Source: Burkholderiales bacterium
GTDB taxonomy: Bacteria > Pseudomonadota > Gammaproteobacteria > Burkholderiales > SG8-39
NCBI GenBank assembly: GCA_919902965.1
Contig: CAKKSJ010000214.1
Location: forward strand, 1-6,636
Length of the DNA: 6,636 bases
Direction of reading: 5' to 3'
Positions 5,680-6,636 of this stretch are shown here, in pieces. The position numbers and the translations under genes are program-made. Position 1 is the stretch's first letter. The number at the start of each line of letters is the position of its first letter. Under the pieces are notes generated by a model. That model was given only the letters and a program-made list of their open reading frames with translations. It ran no database searches and was not told the origin of the DNA.

Positions 5680-6636
5680 ATGAACAAGCCAGTGGATGCA
5701 AGTCGGCTTTCCGCGCAGGAAACCGCAGCGCAACAATGGCGGCGCGAATTTGCCGCAGGTGCCCGCAGCGACAAGCCCGCGCGCAATCGTTCCGGCATAG
5801 AAGTCAAACCCTTGTACACGCCGCAGGACTGGCGCGGCGATTATGACGCCGAGCTAGGCTACCCGGGACAGCCGCCTTACACCCGCGGCATTTATGCGAG
5901 CATGCACCGCGGCCGCACCTGGACGCAGCGCCAGCTGATCGGACTGGGCACGCCGGCGGATTACAACGCGCGCCTGCTCGAAATGATCGCTCAGGGAACG
6001 ACTGCGGTATCGCTGATTCCGTGCAACTCGGTGTTCCGCGGCTACGACATGGACGAGGTGCACGCGGAATTGCTCGGCACCTGCGGCGTGGTGGCGAACA
6101 CGGTCGAGCACATGGATCAGTGCCTCGCAGGCGTGGATCTGGCACGCACTTCCTGCGCCATGAACGATCCCTCGCCCTTTACCCTGCTCGCGCTCATGCT
6201 CGCGACGGCGAAAAAGCGCGGCGTCGACTGGCGCACGATCAGCGGTACATCCAATCAAAGCGACTACCTGAGCCACTACGTCGCCAATCACATGTTTTTC
6301 CGAATTGCACTTCCCGGCGCGCGGCGCATCCTCACCGACCATATCGAATTCTGCCAGCGTCAGGTGCCCAACTGGAATCCGCTGTCGGTGGTGGGGCAGC
6401 ATATGCAGCAGGCCGGTGCCACGCCGGCCGAGGCCATGGCCTTCGCCCTGTCCTCGGCGATTCAGTACGCCGAAGACTGCAGGACGCGCGGCATGCAGGC
6501 GGACGCTTTTCTGCCGCGCTTCACTTTTTTCTTCGACATATCGGTCAGCCTGTTCGAGGAAATCGCCAAGTTCCGCGCCGGCCGGCGCATCTGGGCGCGC
6601 ATCACGCGCGAGCGCTTCGGCGCGCGCGATCCGCGC
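5680..6636 (+). CDS. Large catalytic subunit of a B12-dependent acyl-CoA mutase, MCM superfamily, unusual active site (partial, 3' end off window)
   Basis: Open to the window end: 319 residues seen of an expected 520-560 for a split large subunit. ATG 5680 has AAGGGG at 5668-5673, six bases upstream; the ATG at 5674 abuts that site and is less likely. The TIM-barrel substrate domain is clear. PYTRGIYASM (66-75) leads to TWTQRQLIGLG (80-90), equivalent to the MCM block ending WTIRQYAGF. FRGYD (119-123), SGT (188-190), VVGQHMQQAGAT (237-248) with the conserved active-site His241, and FLPRFTFFFDI...EEIAKFRAGRRIWAR follow. By ungapped alignment to methylmalonyl-CoA mutase, Leu86 replaces Tyr89 and Ala202 replaces Arg207. 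Asn192 falls at Gln197, and Gln240 replaces the Tyr before the active-site His. Losing Arg207 removes the partner for the methylmalonyl carboxylate, so a different acyl-CoA substrate is likely. Family membership is firm; the substrate is unknown. Confidence 0.92.
   Translation, partial: MNKPVDASRLSAQETAAQQWRREFAAGARSDKPARNRSGIEVKPLYTPQDWRGDYDAELGYPGQPPYTRGIYASMHRGRTWTQRQLIGLGTPADYNARLLEMIAQGTTAVSLIPCNSVFRGYDMDEVHAELLGTCGVVANTVEHMDQCLAGVDLARTSCAMNDPSPFTLLALMLATAKKRGVDWRTISGTSNQSDYLSHYVANHMFFRIALPGARRILTDHIEFCQRQVPNWNPLSVVGQHMQQAGATPAEAMAFALSSAIQYAEDCRTRGMQADAFLPRFTFFFDISVSLFEEIAKFRAGRRIWARITRERFGARDPR

Noticed and set aside
5680..6636. Annotation of the large subunit as ordinary methylmalonyl-CoA mutase (mutB/mcmA).
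   Set aside because: The carboxylate-binding Arg and the Tyr of the substrate pocket are both replaced, so that name would overstate what the sequence supports.

Overview
The window is 6,636 bases of GC-rich DNA. It has compact, mostly proteobacterial-looking genes, short intergenic gaps and AGGAG-type ribosome binding sites in front of several genes. The gene content (a LapA-domain protein, a PAS domain with a DWYWEQD motif joined to GGDEF, and an aspartate dehydrogenase) suggests a Betaproteobacterium, perhaps in or near Rhodocyclales or Burkholderiales. That placement rests on family resemblance only. No RNA genes, insertion sequences, CRISPR arrays or tRNA-like sequences were seen. Every gene visible in full looks intact.

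Left part (1-2493): four unrelated-looking genes in two convergent pairs. A small secreted Arg/Asp/Tyr-rich protein (76-438, +) ends 6 bases from a LapA-domain membrane protein (445-837, -). A 189-base divergent spacer with a plausible sigma70 promoter follows. Next is an L-aspartate dehydrogenase of the NadX type (1027-1842, +), convergent with a lipoprotein gene (1978-2493, -).

Middle part (2544-4367, -): a membrane-anchored diguanylate cyclase with six predicted membrane segments, two PAS domains and GGDEF. Its catalytic and inhibitory-site motifs are intact. The lipoprotein gene lies 50 bases downstream on the same strand and may be co-transcribed.

Right part (4569-6636, +): the most interesting region, an apparent operon. 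A good sigma70-like promoter (TTGACC, 17 bases, TATAAA) is overlapped by an inverted repeat (CAAAC-N4-GTTTG). It leads into a TetR-family regulator, a stand-alone B12-binding subunit and the large catalytic subunit of an adenosylcobalamin-dependent acyl-CoA mutase, which runs off the window end. The mutase is clearly related to methylmalonyl-CoA mutase (MCM). However, the positions that set substrate choice in the known mutases differ: Leu replaces Tyr89, and Ala replaces Arg207 in Propionibacterium numbering. It is therefore unlikely to be a methylmalonyl-CoA mutase, and it matches none of the residue pairs I know for isobutyryl-, 2-hydroxyisobutyryl- or ethylmalonyl-CoA mutases. The simplest reading is an acyl-CoA-responsive TetR controlling its own operon for a carbon-skeleton rearrangement of a non-carboxylated or unusual acyl-CoA. 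The substrate is not identified by the sequence.
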